A DNA stretch of 64,000 bases from Chalciporus piperatus (Eukaryota > Basidiomycota > Agaricomycetes > Boletales > Boletaceae): NCBI GenBank assembly GCA_038093975.1, contig JBBPTG010000015.1, forward strand, positions 62,001-126,000, in the 5' to 3' direction. The notes under the pieces are model-generated. The model was not told the origin of the DNA. It was given only the letters and a program-made list of their open reading frames with translations, and did not search any database. The position numbers and the translations under genes were made by a program. Below, piece after piece: positions 44,519-56,847 of this stretch. The number at the start of each line of letters is the position of its first letter. The stretch's first letter is position 1.

Positions 44519-47500
44519 TCCACCACCCCTCGTCTCGGAGAACTAACAGCGACGACTTTTCCTTCAAAGCTAAGCAACTCCCCTCCTTTCGTCGCAACAA
44601 TATCAGCGTCAACTGCCTTCCGCGTAACTCCCAACAACTTCTCCACATTCGCCGTCGCCATCGTCAACGCATCCTCGATGTTAATCAAGCCATGAGAGTC
44701 GATGGAAGCCTAATCCGAGAGGTGGAAAGTGATGGTCCCTGGTCATACAGGATTGCTTTGAGTATACACGAACAAACTCACCCATGCAGCATCCCATCTC
44801 AGGTTACGCGCAGCCCATGCCGACAACGTAGGTTCTTCCTCGACCCCTTGGTGTCCAATCCCAACAGTGACGTTATGTGCGAAAAGCGCAGTAATGAGGC
44901 TCTGCTCCTCGACAGGCGGTCCGTGCAAGCTTTAGCAAAGAACGTCAGTCAACGAAATCGAAGGGCATGCACGCAAAAAAGGCTGACTGACATCCGGCGA
45001 CCCTCCCAAGTGAACGGGAAAGACCTCGGAGGCGTAACGATAACGCCCACATTGGCAGCCGCAAGATCTGCAGCAACGAGGTGTGCTTCGGCTGCTCCAA
45101 CTAGGGTCATCTTCATGGGTGTACCGGAAATCGCTTCTACTTCTTGCTTGAGCTTGATGAGGGTGGCAATCACGTCGGCGTTCTTCACGTTGACGACGAG
45201 AGGTAATTCTCCCTGTGCAAAGTCTATATCAGATTGTGAATTATGGGGGGGACAACGCAGGGACAAACCTTGACAACGGCTTCGAATGCAGCTCCCCTTT
45301 CGCCCGTGTGAGGCCCCAACAGAAGATGGCGGAGTGCTGCTATCTGTGTACTAACGCTGGGTCCTCCGCTGCGATGTAGGACAGCGACGTGGACAGAGGT
45401 GATCTCCTCGAGTACAGCGTCCCTCTCTAGCTGATGTTTCGCACCGAGGGAGAAGTGAGTTCCCAGTCCCCCAAGCAGACCTTCTGATATTGGCGATGCA
45501 ATTGCGCTCGAGACACCAGACCGAAGAGCAAGACTTGAAAGAGTGATCAGTACTCTCATCTCCTCATGACATTAGCACTTACAGAGCGTCACGAGTTCCA
45601 AACATCAAACCGTCTACTGCGCGGATGATGCTACCATCCCCGAGGACATTCGGGATGGACCCCTCCAATGGGTCAAATACAGGACCATCGGATGTGCTCA
45701 TCTCCATCGCGATCTCCTGAAGACCGAGTGCAGATCCGGCAGAGACCAATGCAGGGGCGATAGATCCGCCCTCCAAATTGATCACCTTAAACCCTCCACC
45801 ATCAACGAACGAACTGCAAGATCCCATCGTGCCCGCACAGACGATTTCTCCGCGCTCGACGAGGACGACACGGTCTTCACTGTTGCCATTGGCTTGGAAA
45901 ACGGAATGAACGCCAGATTCATCCCTCCTCCACATGCTAGAAATGTTTTGGAACAAAATACCGCCAGAAGTGATTCGAGTCCCCGCTAGAGGAGGCAGCC
46001 CGGTGAACTTGACAGCAGCCTTGGCTTCCTCGTCGAAATTCGGAGTCACTGGGGAAGACTGGCGCTCATTTCGCTTGCTTGCAAACGGCGCCATAATTTG
46101 GGGTATGCCATCGATGAAGACTTGCACTGGCGTAGCACCGAGTGCCAAGAGATGGCTGTCCCAGATAACGAGGTCTGCGATAATTTCACTCGGAACCAAT
46201 CCTCAACCACAGTGAATGTATGCCACGTACCAGCATCGTAACCTGAAAAATGCTTTGAGCGACAATAACATATCTTTCCGCAAAACTAGACGTACCTTGC
46301 TTGATGTAACCAAGACGATGATCGAGTCCAAGAACTTCAGCAGCGTTCGTTGTGACGGAGGCAAGTGCAATGTTCGCAGGAAGCCCATAATAGTGAGCTT
46401 GCTGAGCTTCATGCAGCAGCCAGCGAGACTGAATAGCGGGATGGTCGCTCTAAAACCATTGGGGATCAATGACATATTGCGGTAACAAAACCGAGATGGC
46501 GTTACCTTCATGACGACTTTTAGACCGTTATCATTCAAGATACGCGGAGCAAATTCTGAATGACGATACCCTTCGCGCTTGTATCTGGCGAGGCAAAGTT
46601 TAACGAAATATGCGAGGTTTCAATGTCCTTACCTTGAGAATGCCGCAAATATCGCGAGAGCAGGAGGGTGCTCTAAAGAAGGATTATCAGTGGCCAGTTC
46701 AAGCAAAGACAAGGTAACCGACCATAGGCTCGCTTGAGAACCTCCGGAACAAGGTAAGCCTCGTGTGCGTGATGGAATGCGGCGACCGGAAACTGGAACT
46801 CGTTGGACAACTGCGAAGCATGTCACCTCCGGTCATCGAAAACACAGCGTATAAACGCACCCTCACGAAGGCATCGAAGTCTACTGCCTCGTAGCAATGC
46901 GTCTGGACCTAAATCAAAGATCTGTTCACCCCACCATATCCTTTCTCTGTCGAGAAATGTATTAACCTTGACTTTCCCCCTCAAGATGTCGACGAGGGCT
47001 TCCCATTGCAAGTCGTCCGGGAACTTTCCGAGTCCTTCCCATTGCCCAGCGCCAGCTTTCGAGCAATATTGGTCTTGCTGGTTTTTTATTTTGCGCGCGC
47101 GCTCATAGCTATGGGGAGTACGCTGTAGGTGTGTGCGATTGGAGAGTGATAGATTCTTACGCCTCACGATATGACCATACGGTATCCATTCTAGTCCCGG
47201 AATAAGTCCGAGCTGAAAGACAGATGTTGATTGGAGAGAACAACACAGAGAATATAGGACTTACAAGGGTTCTCTCCTGCGCAAGATGGGTTTTTTTCGA
47301 TAAATCACAAGGCCACGCCAGTATAAGCTAAATCACGCACCACAGGCGTGTCTATGAGATGAGAGACGTCAGCAAAGCCCAAGGGCGCGAGAAACACTCC
47401 ATACTTCATATGACGCCAACGCGGGGGGATATCATAGTCCACGTCCGTACCATTGAGACCATAAGGTGGTTCAACCAACATTGACGTCGGTGACCTCTCT

Positions 47501-48435
47501 CCAGTCGTCCGTAACTTGATCGTAAACGCCTGTCCGCCTACAAACGAAACGTTTCAACTGACGTCACTCTCCGATGGCACACCCGTGACAGAAAAGAAAA
47601 TTGAAAAACGTTAGACTTACCAATGGCATCGGCAGAACCGGGAAGAATGAGTGAGGTAGTCACACCACCTGCGATGGAATGAACGTAGCTCTCGTCGTGC
47701 GTGTTCAACCCATCGAGGGATCGTAACCAGGGCAGTGTGAGACCCTTGAGAGAGTTGCCATCCCTGGCACCCGAGAGACCTGGAGACGATTCAACGGCTA
47801 TGTGAGAGTGAACGTCGACGATGCTGCAGGAACATCCATGCGCCGTCAGACACCGTCAGACATATCCAGACGAACGGCGTACACACCCTGGAGTGACCCA
47901 AGCTCCCTAATCACGCATACATGCGTCAAATACATCCAGGTTTCGGTGATATCGTGTGGTATGTATATGTGCTCACCTCTGCATCTATTTCCGTGACGTC
48001 GTCCCCACTCACCAACGAATTCACCTCCCCGACCTGCTTGATCAGCCCATCCTCCAATAAAATGTCCCCATGAATGACATCCACCCCACCATCCAGCCCG
48101 GACCAAATACTCGCGTTCCGAATCAACACCGGCTTCGTACCAGGCTCATACCTATCCGACCGCGAACGACTACTGAAATCAGACGGAGGTGCCGGTTTGA
48201 CGGTCAACGACCGACATCTCGCAAGCGTCTCTGCGGCGTGTAATGGGACCTGCACGCGAGAGTCGGTCGAGAGAAGGGGGAGTGAGATTGAGAGGTAGAG
48301 GGCTGAAAGGACGAACACGGCCAGCAAGGGCCATGTTCGTTTGATTGACCTCCGAGATGATCGTCCAATCGGAGTAGGAAGGTGATCCTTTTCCATGGGC
48401 GCAGAATGCAAACTCGGAGATAACGTCGGCGTCAA
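44519..48435 (-). CDS. Membrane-anchored amidohydrolase
   Basis: Long multi-exon gene. The N-terminus has a basic stretch followed by a single hydrophobic segment (about residues 34-55), so a type II membrane anchor is likely. The amidohydrolase barrel starts with a beta-sandwich strand (VLIRNASIWSGLDGG, then IHGDILLEDGLI). Metal-binding HxH lies in VVDVHSHIAVESSPGLSG. Further motifs are VNTHCYEAVDFDAF, FHHAHEAYLVPEVLKRAY and SDHPAIQSRWLLHEAQQAHY, then the C-terminal sandwich GYIKQGYDADLVIWD. A second large region of about 450 residues follows, with another LHGPPVEEQSLITALFAHNV element, resembling a degenerate second barrel. Agaricomycete homologues are often labelled carbohydrate esterase 9 or imidazolonepropionase-like. 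The substrate is unknown. An alternative start lies at 48396. Confidence 0.75.
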
Positions 48436-48739
48436 GGAGGACCTGGGTTCAACTGGGGGAACTCAAGGGACCTCATCGGGATTAGACGTGGGACGCATAA
48501 ATAACATCCATTGACAGGGGGAGTCACGAGGAACACACGCAGCGGATGCAAATTACAGTCAACATCTTACAAGTTGGACAGCATCCTATCGTGGCTCGTC
48601 ATTGGTATGGTTATACTTGTGTATATTGCAAAGACAAGGATCGTGCAATGCTAGCGAGGTCGACATATTACGAGTGAAAAAAAGTATGCTCAACAGCCAA
48701 GGACATGGCGGAAACACTGGGCGGATCTAAATATATGCA

Positions 48740-50484
48740 TTAGAAGGGAGCAAGAAGCATTTTCCTTGGGTCCTCAATGTAATCGCGGACCTTGACTACA
48801 AAGGGGGAACACGGCGTTAGCTTCACCCAAGGAAAGCATAACCTGCGAACTTACCAAGGAAAGTGACGGCTTCCCGGCCGTCGAGCAGACGGTGATCATA
48901 TGTAAGAGCGACAACCATTATTGGTCGGATGACAATCTGGCCATCCACGACGACCGGCTTCTCCTTGATCGCGTGCATACCGAGGACAGCAGACTGAGGA
49001 AGGTTGATGATGGGGGTTCCGTACAAGGAACCGAAGACACCGCCGTTGGAGCTAGATACTCGCTGTCAGCTCTATCGAAAGCGCGATAGAGGATGAACTG
49101 ACATGGTGAAAGTACCTCCGGCCATATCCTCGAGACTAAGCTTTCCATCTCTGGCCTAGACAAATCGTGAGCGAACACCCGTGATGGGGACGATGATCAC
49201 ACACCTTCTTACCAAGAGAGGCAATTTCTTGCTCGATCGCGAGGAAGTTCATTGTCTCTGCGTTTCTGACGACAGGCGTGACCAGACCCTTGGGGGTTGC
49301 GACGGCGACGCTGAGGTCGACGAAATCGCGGTAAACCATCTCATCACCCTCAATGGAGGCGTTGGCAGCAGGGATCTCTTGCAATGCGAGCGTGCAAGCG
49401 CGTGCGAACGCGCTCATGAAGCCAAGCTTAACATCGTGTTCCTTGAGCACCTCGTCCTTGTACTTCTTGCGCATGTCCATTAGCGAAGACATGTCAATTT
49501 CGTTGAAGGTAGTCAAGGAGGCAGCCGCGTTCTGGGACTCCTTCAGGCGCTCGGCGATACGCAAACGCATCCGGGACATCTTTACCTACGAAAGGCTCAA
49601 CTACGGGATGGATGCCGAAAGGCGGAATAGCAATTACCCTGGTCTCATTGCGGCTACCCGGTACCCTGGAAGGTGCAGCAGCAGGAGCAGCAGGTTTTGA
49701 CACCTGCTTGACTTCCTTCTTGGACTCCTGAGGTGCAGCTGGGGCGCTCTTTTCTGAGGGAGCAGGGGAGGGTGTGGGTTCAGCCTTTGGTGTTGTTGCT
49801 TCAGTCTTGGGTGGTTCGGGGGTCTGTGCAGCTTCTGTCGGCTTCTGTTCTTTGGGGGCTGGTGCATGTTAAATCCGCACAGAATGATATAAATGGTAAA
49901 TACGCACCAACGTCTCCGGCTTCTATTCTGAAGAGGTCCTGGCCAACGGTGACGGAATCCTCTTCCTTTGCAAGGAGTTCGACGATGGTACCAGAGACGG
50001 GAGCGTTGACGGTGACATCAATCTGTAGTACAACCGAGGTCCCATCAGTCGAAGCCCGGGACCAATATAAAACCAGACATCTCACCTTGTCAGTTTCGAT
50101 GGTTGCAACTTCCTCGTCGACCTCGACGGTATCACCAACTTGTTTGGACCACGACCTGAGTGTACCCTCTGAGATGGATTCGGCCATCTGAGGAACCTTG
50201 ACAGTCTCAGCTACAGAATGTCACATTGTTGTTATGCTCCACAGTTTCTGGGGAATCACGTCATAGGACTGACCTTGCAAGAGATGCGAAGCGTGGAACT
50301 GTGCACGCATTAGATGCGAGGCAGTGGCATGCCTGGTGACGCGTCGACGTTTGAGTGACTTGGTGTCGAGTGAGTGACAAGGAAAAACGGACCAAGTGTT
50401 TGACATGCCAGAGCTTGTGGATGGGGCATGTCTTGCAAAAGCAGCACGACTACGTGCAATAGCGATTATACGTTTTGAAAGCAT
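48740..50484 (-). CDS. KGD2: Dihydrolipoamide succinyltransferase (E2 of 2-oxoglutarate dehydrogenase)
   Basis: Mitochondrial TCA-cycle enzyme that passes the succinyl group from the E1-bound intermediate to CoA via lipoamide. The N-terminus, with many Arg, Ser and Thr, is a mitochondrial presequence. Lipoyl domain: [20 protein letters not shown] and [18 protein letters not shown], with the lipoylated Lys at ETDK. A Pro/Ala/Lys/Glu-rich linker follows with no recognisable E1/E3-binding domain, as usual for E2o of fungi and animals. Catalytic domain: [68 protein letters not shown] and [18 protein letters not shown], with the His-Asp catalytic motif. Ends [11 protein letters not shown]. About seven exons. 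No defect seen. Confidence 0.93.
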
Positions 50485-50849
50485 CGCGAGTTAGACTGAA
50501 TCACCGGAAGAGACAGAGCGGAGCAAGGGCAAGTCAACACGGCTGTGTAACACGGCTCAACGGTCTTATTCAACCCGACTGAGACAACCAAACTCGTTCA
50601 TGAGGTACTGCACAGCCACCAGGCGGCCCGCTGTGTAACGTTCATCGTCAACGCGTCAACAGCCGAAGACAGCTCGACAGATCTGAGTCAACCAGTGAGG
50701 CTCAGGCTGAGTGAGCAGCAGCACCGTCATCCAGTTCCATCGGCCATGTCGGCGCCCACGTTCTCAACGATAAGCAATTCATGATCGTCGGTCCGAGACT
50801 TTACACTCCTCTTACACGATGTAGTACTTGTTCTTGACACAATTCCATT
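50485..50849. other. KGD2 upstream / GFA downstream spacer
   Basis: 365 bases, holding the KGD2 promoter and the 3' end of the GFA-domain gene (both genes are on the - strand). No frame or RNA gene was recognised. Confidence 0.45.
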
Positions 50850-51407
50850 TCATCCCAGCCTTGCCGACTTCTCTTCATATCCTTCCCACTTCCCCAGCTC
50901 GTCGTTCACGTCCAACATCCGAGTTCCATAGAATTGATGTGCAGTCGGTTTCACTTTGTCCCAGTTCAATATCTCCCCGTCCGGTCCTCTCTGAAGGCAC
51001 GCTCCCCACACGCTGTATTGGCTCGTACGAGAATTATAAGACCCCACTTGGACTCCACATTGCTTGCACCGGAAACGCCGCTTGTACGGTTTCAACGGAT
51101 TTTCATAATACTCGAACGTCTCCGCAACACGTCGTTCATCAGGCCAGGACCAAGCAAAGTCTCTCTCCTTTAAGTGAATCGTGTGCACAAAGGGGCAGCC
51201 TGTCCGAAGGAAGATCTTTCAGCCTCAGGCTCGGAGTTGGCAAAAAACGTGCGAGAACTTGCCCATCAGCCTCTGACAATTGGTACAGTGACAATACGCG
51301 CTCAGGACGGGTGACCCGAAGATACCAAAGGTTAGTGTGCCGCAGAAGCAGCCTCCTTTGAGGATAGGAACAGCGCCTTCAGGGGCCAGCATGCTGGTGT
51401 TCCACAT
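50850..51407 (-). CDS. GFA/CENP-V-domain zinc protein
   Basis: Exons 51263-51407 and 50850-51199 join to 164 residues, a standard length for the family. Zinc-site motifs: GGCFCGTLTFGI (Cys-x-Cys) and AYCHCTNCQRLMG (Cys-x-Cys-x-x-Cys), then CPFVHTIHL and, in the second half, FRCKQCGVQVGSYN (Cys-x-x-Cys). This is the fold of glutathione-dependent formaldehyde-activating enzyme and CENP-V; activity on glutathione adducts is possible but unproven. The intron 51200-51262 has a GC donor (GGCAAGTTC) and a CAG acceptor. Splicing there restores the conserved QRLMGCPFVHTIH run without a gap, which supports it. Confidence 0.85.
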
Positions 51408-51673
51408 TATGGGACGATTGGTTCAAAGATGGACGACTCGTGTTAACGCCGAATGTGATCCGAATCGCTCGCCATGTGAAGGTGCGCTGTTTCTCGCAAG
51501 TCACGCGTATTGCTACTAACTCAAAAAATCAGCACTAAAGGTGCAGCCCGGTTCAGCAATGGAATCATGAAGTTAAGAGTTGGTTAAACTATCCAACGAA
51601 GTTTACATTGCCCTGGAACATACGGTCGTTGGTTACTTCTCAGGTTACATTCACACGCCTCATCCATCTGATC

Positions 51674-52870
51674 CTAAGTTTCTCTAGTGACCATCCACCC
51701 ATCCCACCCGCTCCGTCCCCCGATCTTCTGTCCTACTGTCACAGTAAGCCCAGAATCTTCGATCTCTTCGATCACCTTTCCAACAATCACCGCTGCCGCC
51801 ATTGGCGCCCATCCCGCAGCGACGCATCCAAGTCTCCCGTGCCCGAATGCAAACAACTCTGCCCGTCCCCCCTCCATCCTCGACGGATGAAACCTCACGG
51901 GGTCGAATTCTTCTGCATTCTCCCCAAACTCCTCCGACGACCGATGAACCGCCTCGATATCTGCTATGAATGTAGTAGCAGGGACGAACAGCCTGTGCCA
52001 CCATCGAGCAGACTCAGTCGGGGCGCGAGCGATGTGTCTGGTGGGTGGATGGAGTCGAAGTACTTCAAGGACCATTGTCTGAGCGCTGTACAGGCTGCAC
52101 AGACCATGGTCCTCGAAGCTTTTGAATCGCTCCTCTGTGGGGTCTCTCCCGAATGCAACCATGACATCACGTAGCGTGTTGTCACTGTAGCAGTAGCTAT
52201 ACGCTATAGCGACAGCGACAACGCGCCACATGGTCTCGTATGCCGGGAGAATGAAGTTTAATGGGTTGGGGTATCGATCGCGATCACTGATCCACCCATC
52301 GATCAGGTCAGTGATTCTCCGAAGGGAGTCGTCCTGTTGCATGAGGGTGGGGTCTTTTGTCTTCGAGTCCGTCCACCGTTTGTTGATGACGTTGGTGACA
52401 TAGACGACGTCGTCGTGATGGAGGGTCTCCGGATTAGCGCCAAAGAGACTCGATAGGACGACGGAGAAGGTTATACATTGAATGAAGGTGGCGAATTCGA
52501 CATTATTCTCGCGGTGAGGAAGGAACCGATGAGCGATCCCCCCGGCAGTGCATGCCAATGCATCCCATCCGCTACCTTTCATGCGGGCGCTACTGATGAG
52601 CGCCTTGGCCTCCGCGGTGAAGGCTCGATGAACCTTTGTATCAGCGCTGACGAATGTATTCGTTAGCCCAAATGCGTGGACGAGGCGTTGGTTTGGCGCA
52701 GCACGCGCCATGAGCAGTGAGGTTAAAGAGGTGTCGGGAGGGTTCAGAAGGGTTTTCACGTCTGCCGCAGACCCGAAGGTCAGCGTACGCGGAGTTATGA
52801 GGTAGTTGGCTACCGCACGTAGCGCGAGGGCGAGAACAAAAGTGAGGAGGAAACCGATCCAGTGAATCAT
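51674..52870 (-). CDS. Cytochrome P450, short and intronless
   Basis: One uninterrupted frame of 398 codons. The N-terminal hydrophobic anchor (residues about 4-22) suggests ER membrane location. I-helix-like segment LPAYETMWRVVA (Glu-Thr pair); K-helix ExxR as E269-V-L-R272 within LEVLRLHPPTRHIAR; PERF-like region FDPVRFHPSRM; heme loop FGHGRLGCVA with the thiolate Cys349. About 100 residues shorter than typical fungal P450s, mainly in the N-terminal half before the C-helix. The C-helix Trp of the WxxxR motif is not seen. Lack of introns stands out in a window where almost every other gene is split. Substrate unknown. It could be a divergent functional P450 or a retrocopy that stayed open. 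Confidence 0.82.
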   Translation of the reverse strand: MIHWIGFLLTFVLALALRAVANYLITPRTLTFGSAADVKTLLNPPDTSLTSLLMARAAPNQRLVHAFGLTNTFVSADTKVHRAFTAEAKALISSARMKGSGWDALACTAGGIAHRFLPHRENNVEFATFIQCITFSVVLSSLFGANPETLHHDDVVYVTNVINKRWTDSKTKDPTLMQQDDSLRRITDLIDGWISDRDRYPNPLNFILPAYETMWRVVAVAIAYSYCYSDNTLRDVMVAFGRDPTEERFKSFEDHGLCSLYSAQTMVLEVLRLHPPTRHIARAPTESARWWHRLFVPATTFIADIEAVHRSSEEFGENAEEFDPVRFHPSRMEGGRAELFAFGHGRLGCVAAGWAPMAAAVIVGKVIEEIEDSGLTVTVGQKIGGRSGWDGWMVTRET

Positions 52871-54683
52871 GAGGCGCTGCTAGTTGTGGTGACTTCGGTC
52901 AGCTTCTCCCTCGTCTCCCAGTCCGCTATTTAAGCTCAGAGAGTTCCCCTCGAGTCACGCAGACCGAAAACAAAACCATCAAGTTTACTCCGGAGAAGCT
53001 GCTTCTATCCGCGTCATTCTGCATTCGGCTTCATTCTACGCCTCGTCGCTCGACCTTTGGGAGACGTTTCCAGAAACTAGTGTCTCCCCAGGCACCCACA
53101 GCCTGAGATGAAGTGAGATAGGAATCGCATGCCGGGACAGCCCCCCCTAGTTCCATTGATGTAGGGTACATTTCTTTGATGTTCACGCACAGCAGGTACT
53201 AATGCCATATCAAGGGTATGCTTGAGCGCTCGTACCCGACAAGTCAAGGACGGAATTGGTGCTCGGACCGAGGTTACGACAGGTTTAGACAATGCTTCTG
53301 CGCAGTCAAACGTCAGTCAGATGTGAGTATTTACCTGCTTCGAGCTTGAATCTACAGCAACTGCGTAGATTTCCCATTTACTGCGAGCGCTGATCAGTGA
53401 CGTGCCTGAGTTTACACTGTGCACTAAGGTTCAAGGGCGCATGATGCACGACGCAGTCAGCTGCGTATGTGGGGGCGGGGCGTGGGGTGTGAAGAATGCG
53501 GTAGAACTTTGCGAATCCGTCCAGCCTCATTTTCAAGGCGTGTTCAGCGGCCTAATCAACGCCCACCGGCATAGATTTTCTGCGTTATCCGACCCGTCGA
53601 AGTACTGGACCGTCAAGGAATCACTGAGGATAGCTGGCGCTGAGAATCCATTCGCGAACGTCACGGTCAAAGACCGGCAACGACTCCTGCAAAACTGAAT
53701 TGTCAGCGGCGAGCGTTGCTGAGGAGATACACAGATACACGGGGTGATACCTTTCTTGCGGACTTGTCGGATGACCGCGCTTTGACCGAAGCAGACCCGC
53801 GGAGGTCACGTTCAAGTTGTTACTGTAGAAACTACACACATGATTCATCACAGAAGAGTCACTAGTCAACTGTATATATTTGTGGCTCGGCCCAAATATA
53901 GGGGATATTAATTCGGTTGAGACAGAGATCCCCAACTCTAAGAATCCACTGTACCTGTGTAGTACTAGAATGAATCTTGCCTTCATATGAAGTCAAAGAA
54001 ACCATGTGACGCCACAAGTACGCTGGAAGACTTATCCGACACCGGAAGAAAGGAGAAGTTTGATTATGTACGTTGTAGATAGTAGCGTACAACGAACAAA
54101 CGAATATCTAACGGGCGAGGGTGAGGTGAGACGAAGGGACTAGGCTGCTGCACACGTCAAGTTTACGATCGGCGCCAGTCCTGACGAATGGGAAGATGCT
54201 GTCCTTCCTGCGAGTCGGGGAGTGACTTTCAGGCGAGATTCCGAGGACATTCAGCGAGAGTTAACACAATCGTGGATGTGAGGTAGATAGCCTCAACTTG
54301 GGGCGCGCACGGGTCGGTATCATGAGTAGTGTTTGTCCTGCAGCTGTATCATACAGTTCGAAAGAAGACTCAGTGTGGATTCAAAGAATAGGATAATAGC
54401 ATTGCTTTGGTAGAGCGAACATCGACTCGTATTCGTTCTCCTATCGAACGGGGTATACGTACATCAGTCGCAAGCATGGAGCCTCGCCGTGAGGGTGAAC
54501 GCAAACGAACTTTTTCCACCAAGCAAAACGAGTGTATTGACCAAGCGCCCGACCAAATGTACACAGCAAGCCTAAGTAGTAAGTACGGATGGCGGGGGGA
54601 AGCTGAAGGAGTCCTCCACGCTCTCCCATACTAACCCAGGGATATCATGCGCCACGTGTACCCAACATCTGAGATGCCGAGTG
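52871..54683. other. 1.8-kb stretch without a recognisable gene
   Basis: Begins with the P450 promoter (reverse-strand TTAAATAG near 52930). A 98-codon + frame at 53402-53698 and a 121-codon - frame overlapping it have no family resemblance. TGTATATATTT at about 53871-53881 looks like a TATA element without an evident gene. Nothing else is supported. Confidence 0.4.
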
Positions 54684-56606
54684 TCATGGGATAACCTCCT
54701 TCTCCTTGCCTTTCCTAGACGGTGGAGGAGCGCCCAGGCTCAAGCTTGGCGCGCTTGTTGCTGCTGAACCACCCGAGGGTGTCCAGGAACCTAACCGTCG
54801 CATGCCTCTCGTAGGTGATGCTGCTCTGTTGGATGTTGACGAGAGTGTGATGCGATTTGGTGAATGCGAGGGACTACTGGGCATCGAGGTATGCGATAAA
54901 AGCTTGGATGGAGATATCTGGGGTAGCGGTTTAGACTCGCCCTGGTTGGCTTCCGTGAGGAGGAACTCCACCCAAAGACGGGAGAACGACTATCGGACGT
55001 AAAATGTTGAGCAAGGCGAATCGTGGAAATACGAACGGAAACAAACCAACCTCGGTCTCATCCGTCTTTTCCAGCTCCATATTCTTACTTTTGCTAGGCG
55101 ATGCTGCCCCATTGATCCTCCCCCAAAACAAGCCGCCCCCTCCTGAACCCGCGGAGCCATTCCCAGATCCTCCAGCACCGCCGGACGCTGGTCCTAAGCT
55201 CCTGATCAAACCAGCCTTTTCCTTTTCCGACTCTCCCCATCCAAGGATAGTCGCCAGTAGTCCTAGCATCTCAAACCTCTTAGGATCTGCGCGGGGGGTA
55301 GCCAAGAAGGAAAGCAGAACGTTGGTCACGAGTCGACGGTCCACATTAGTGTCAGGAGATGATTTCCGGAGCCGCCGGAGTGCCTCGATGAGATGTTCGT
55401 TCATGATGACGGCTAGAGAGACAGAACTGTCAAGTACCACGAAAGCCGGTCGAGTAAATTACATATTCACCTTCATGTCGAATCTTTCCAATGAGCAAAT
55501 TCTTTTCCTTGAGTTCCTGCTGCAATTCCGATGTCCGTGAGGCATTGCTCTTGTTCTCGTCCAATTGGAGCTACGTCGAAGTTAGCCGTGGCCATCCGAG
55601 AACAAAGTTAACATACAAACCTCAGCATCAAGTGCCCGCCGCTTATAATCCGCCAATGACATCGTGACGTCGTCAAGCTGTGTCTTGTAATCTTTCACGG
55701 CTAGATGCAGTTCATGCTCCTTCGCTAGTGCGTGTCAACATACGACCCACAACGAGACGCCCCAACCCAAGCATGAGCACACACCTGTTTGGAAATCCTC
55801 GAGAACGGACTGTAGATTGGCCGCTGTCTCCTTTGCAACCTCGAGCTCTGCCCTTTCTCGCTGCCGCGCTTCCCGGTCGAGATCGAGTTCCCTCCTAAGA
55901 GTATCCACACTCGTCCTCGCTTCCTCCGCCGAAAGCCTATCCTGCATCGCGACCCTCTCCCACTCCTCCCTCTCCAAACGACACCTCTCCAACTCCGCCA
56001 CCGCCTCCCTCAACTCCCTCTCACTCGCCACACTCTCATTCAAATCCCTATTCCGAAACAAATCCAACTCTCGCGCCGTTCGTTCACTCTCCTCATGCGC
56101 AGCGATGAGTTCCGTCTTCAACGTCTCCACCGTCGACGACAAGTCCTCATTCTGTGCGGAGAGCGTTTGTATATGTAACTCCCGACGATCGAGTTCTTCC
56201 TGGGCATAGAATGGTTAGTTGGTCGTGCGAGCAAGGATGAGGGGGTAATTGGAAGGTGCTTGGAATGAGAAATTGAAACACGCACGGCGTCTTGTTTGAG
56301 TTTGTTACCCAGCGTCGTACGCATCGTCGTGAGCTTGGCGAGGAGATTTCGGTACTGTGCCGCCCAATCTTCTTTTTCCTCGCGCTCACGCTCGAGCTGT
56401 CGTTGCAGTCTCTCGAGGGGATCAAGGTCCTGGTCGAGGTCATCGGAGTGAGCTATGCCGTTGATGGGGAGCGCTGAGGACGAGTTGGTTGCGCTGGTGC
56501 TTGGTTCGCTGTCTGTGGATGTGCGTGCGCCATTGCTAGTGATGGCGGGGGAGAAAGGTCGGGAGGGGGAATGGGAGGACATGGTACTAGTAGGACTGCT
56601 TGTCAT
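54684..56606 (-). CDS. RUD3: Golgin Rud3 (GRAB-domain coiled-coil protein)
   Basis: Golgi-matrix tether of the GMAP-210/Rud3 family. The N-terminus is Ser/Thr/Pro-rich, followed by DPLERLQRQLEREREEKEDW and several hundred residues of heptad-like coiled coil (Glu, Leu and Arg rich). The GRAB domain follows: MNEHLIEALRRLRKSS, VDRRLVTNVLLSFLATPR, then KRFEMLGLLATILGWGESEK. This binds Arf1-GTP and places the protein on cis-Golgi membranes. The C-terminal tail is Ser/Pro/Gly-rich and low in complexity. At least six exons. The start is the ATG at 56604-56606, but an in-frame ATG at 56582 is equally plausible. The coiled coil is shorter than in animals, as usual for fungi. Confidence 0.82.
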
Positions 56607-56847
56607 TCACAGCGCTCCGACCCAAGACAGGACTTCCAAACTCGGATGCCCCGCAGTAACCCAAATGCCACGTGGTCATTCCAGTCCATGCCATTACACT
56701 TGATCAAAAGGTTTAGAACTAACCAATTCTTAGATGCATGATGCAGATCGATGACAGAATTGAAGATGAAGCTATAATATCCGACGGTCGAGATGTAAAT
56801 CCAATCCAGAACCACATAAAATGCCATTAAAAAAACCATCACAACGT

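Noticed and set aside
51608..52174. 188-codon frame on + opposite the P450
   Set aside because: Shadow of the P450 heme and K-helix region on the other strand; no independent coding character.
53402..53698. 98-codon frame in the gap after the P450
   Set aside because: No family resemblance, no promoter or splice support, and a frame of similar length overlaps it on the other strand.
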